NCBI RefSeq assembly: GCF_902706095.1
Contig: NZ_CACSJP010000013.1
Location: forward strand, 1 to 64,000
Direction of reading: 5' to 3'
Source: Rhizobium sp. 18065
GTDB taxonomy: Bacteria > Pseudomonadota > Alphaproteobacteria > Rhizobiales > Rhizobiaceae
Length of the DNA stretch: 64,000 bases
Shown here: one piece after another, positions 63,366 to 64,000 of the stretch
How positions within the stretch are numbered: the first letter of the stretch is position 1
How the letters are laid out: the number at the start of each line of letters is the position of its first letter
The notes under the pieces: generated by a model
The model's database searches: none
What the model was told of the DNA's origin: nothing
What the model saw: only the letters and a program-made list of their open reading frames with translations
Position numbers and translations under genes: made by a program

Positions 63366-64000
63366 GGCGGACCCTCGGATCGAGCAGGCCATAGGCGATG
63401 TCGACCAGCAGGTTGAAGACGATCACGAACAGGGCGACGAGAATGACGGTGCCCATGACCAGGGGATAATCGCGATTGAGCGCGCCGAGTACGAAATAGC
63501 GGCCGACACCGGGAATGGTGAAGATGCTCTCGACCACGGCCGAACCGGTAAGCAGCGCTGCGGCGCAAGGTGCTAGATAGGACACGACCGGCAGCATGGC
63601 GCCACGCAGCGCATGGGTGATGACCACGACGCGCGATGGCAGTCCATAGGCCTTGGCCGTGCGGATATGGTCCGTATGCAGCGCTTCGATCATCGAACCG
63701 CGGGTGAGGCGGGCAAAGACCGCCAGCTGCGGCAAGGCGAGCGCCGTCATCGGCAGGATCAGGTTGCGGGCCGAACCATCACCCCAGCCACCGGCCGGCA
63801 GCCACGACAGCATCACGGCAAAGATCAGCGTCAGAACGGGGCCGACGACGAAATTGGGAACGGTGACGCCGACGGTGGCAAAGGCCATCAGGCCGAAATC
63901 CAGCGCACTATTCTGGCGAAGCGCCGCAATGGTGCCGAGCGTCACGCCGCCGATCAGCGCGATCAGGATGGCATAGAGACCGAGTTCGACCGAGTAGGGC
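63358..64000 (-). CDS. oligopeptide ABC transporter permease (OppB/DppB type), 5' partial
   Basis: The C-terminal about 214 residues are in the window; the frame stays open to the edge. EAA motif DHIRTAKAYGLPSRVVVITH and the ending VNLLVDIAYGLLDPRVRHD type tail (FNLLVDIAYGLLDPR) are typical of DppB/OppB. An apparent Met at 63945 is internal. The gene overlaps the OppC gene by 8 bases. The substrate-binding protein probably lies further right. Confidence 0.92.
   Translation of the reverse strand, partial: PYSVELGLYAILIALIGGVTLGTIAALRQNSALDFGLMAFATVGVTVPNFVVGPVLTLIFAVMLSWLPAGGWGDGSARNLILPMTALALPQLAVFARLTRGSMIEALHTDHIRTAKAYGLPSRVVVITHALRGAMLPVVSYLAPCAAALLTGSAVVESIFTIPGVGRYFVLGALNRDYPLVMGTVILVALFVIVFNLLVDIAYGLLDPRVRHD

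Overview
The window looks like chromosomal DNA of a Rhizobiales alphaproteobacterium, most likely Rhizobiaceae (Rhizobium/Agrobacterium group). The reasons are the high G+C, the dense overlapping operons, and a run of genes I recall as neighbours in that family: a gene-transfer-agent (GTA)-like head/tail cluster, feuNPQ, cycHJKL, degP, a two-component pair, glnE, a PleC-like kinase and pepN. No rRNA, tRNA, CRISPR array, transposase or integrase was recognised.

Bases 1-14,521 hold the right-hand part of an RcGTA-type cluster in canonical order: prohead protease (5' end cut by the window), capsid, g6-g8 connectors, g9 tail tube, g10/g10.1 chaperones, short tape measure, g12 (DUF2460), g13 (DUF2163), g14 (NlpC/P60), g15 'megatron', then a small holin-like protein. 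Between g8 and g9 it is interrupted by three antisense genes: an MFS transporter and an MntA/HepT-type nucleotidyltransferase/RNase toxin-antitoxin pair. Palindromic mosaic repeats sit in three GTA intergenic gaps.

Bases 14,588-34,625 are a core envelope, signalling and metabolism block: feuN-feuP-feuQ, a lipoprotein, the cytochrome c maturation operon cycHJKL (cycL carries a repeat element inside its coding start), degP, a second two-component system, glnE, a PleC/PdhS-type kinase and aminopeptidase N.

Bases 34,872-47,326 are mixed: a soluble chemoreceptor-like protein, transporters, an unidentified regulator, two tiny unknown proteins, a divergent uracil-DNA glycosylase, an Hsp70-like ATPase, a second MntA/HepT-like pair, an atypical SDR, a Tat-exported hydrolase and a 3-hydroxyisobutyrate dehydrogenase-family enzyme.

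Bases 47,514-59,421 are dominated by divergently transcribed regulator/transporter or regulator/enzyme pairs (MocR-EamA, AraC-EamA, Lrp-EamA, HxlR-oxidoreductase, plus an MFS). They surround ETF-ubiquinone oxidoreductase with a strong promoter/operator, a VapBC module and an L,D-transpeptidase preceded by a CtrA-like box. The right end holds a lipid/diacylglycerol kinase and an oligopeptide ABC operon that runs off the window.

I found no clear, wholly new multi-gene system. The most unusual items are the interrupted GTA cluster with its variable-looking capsid N-terminus, the repeat element translated into CycL, and several promoter/operator arrangements readable from sequence.
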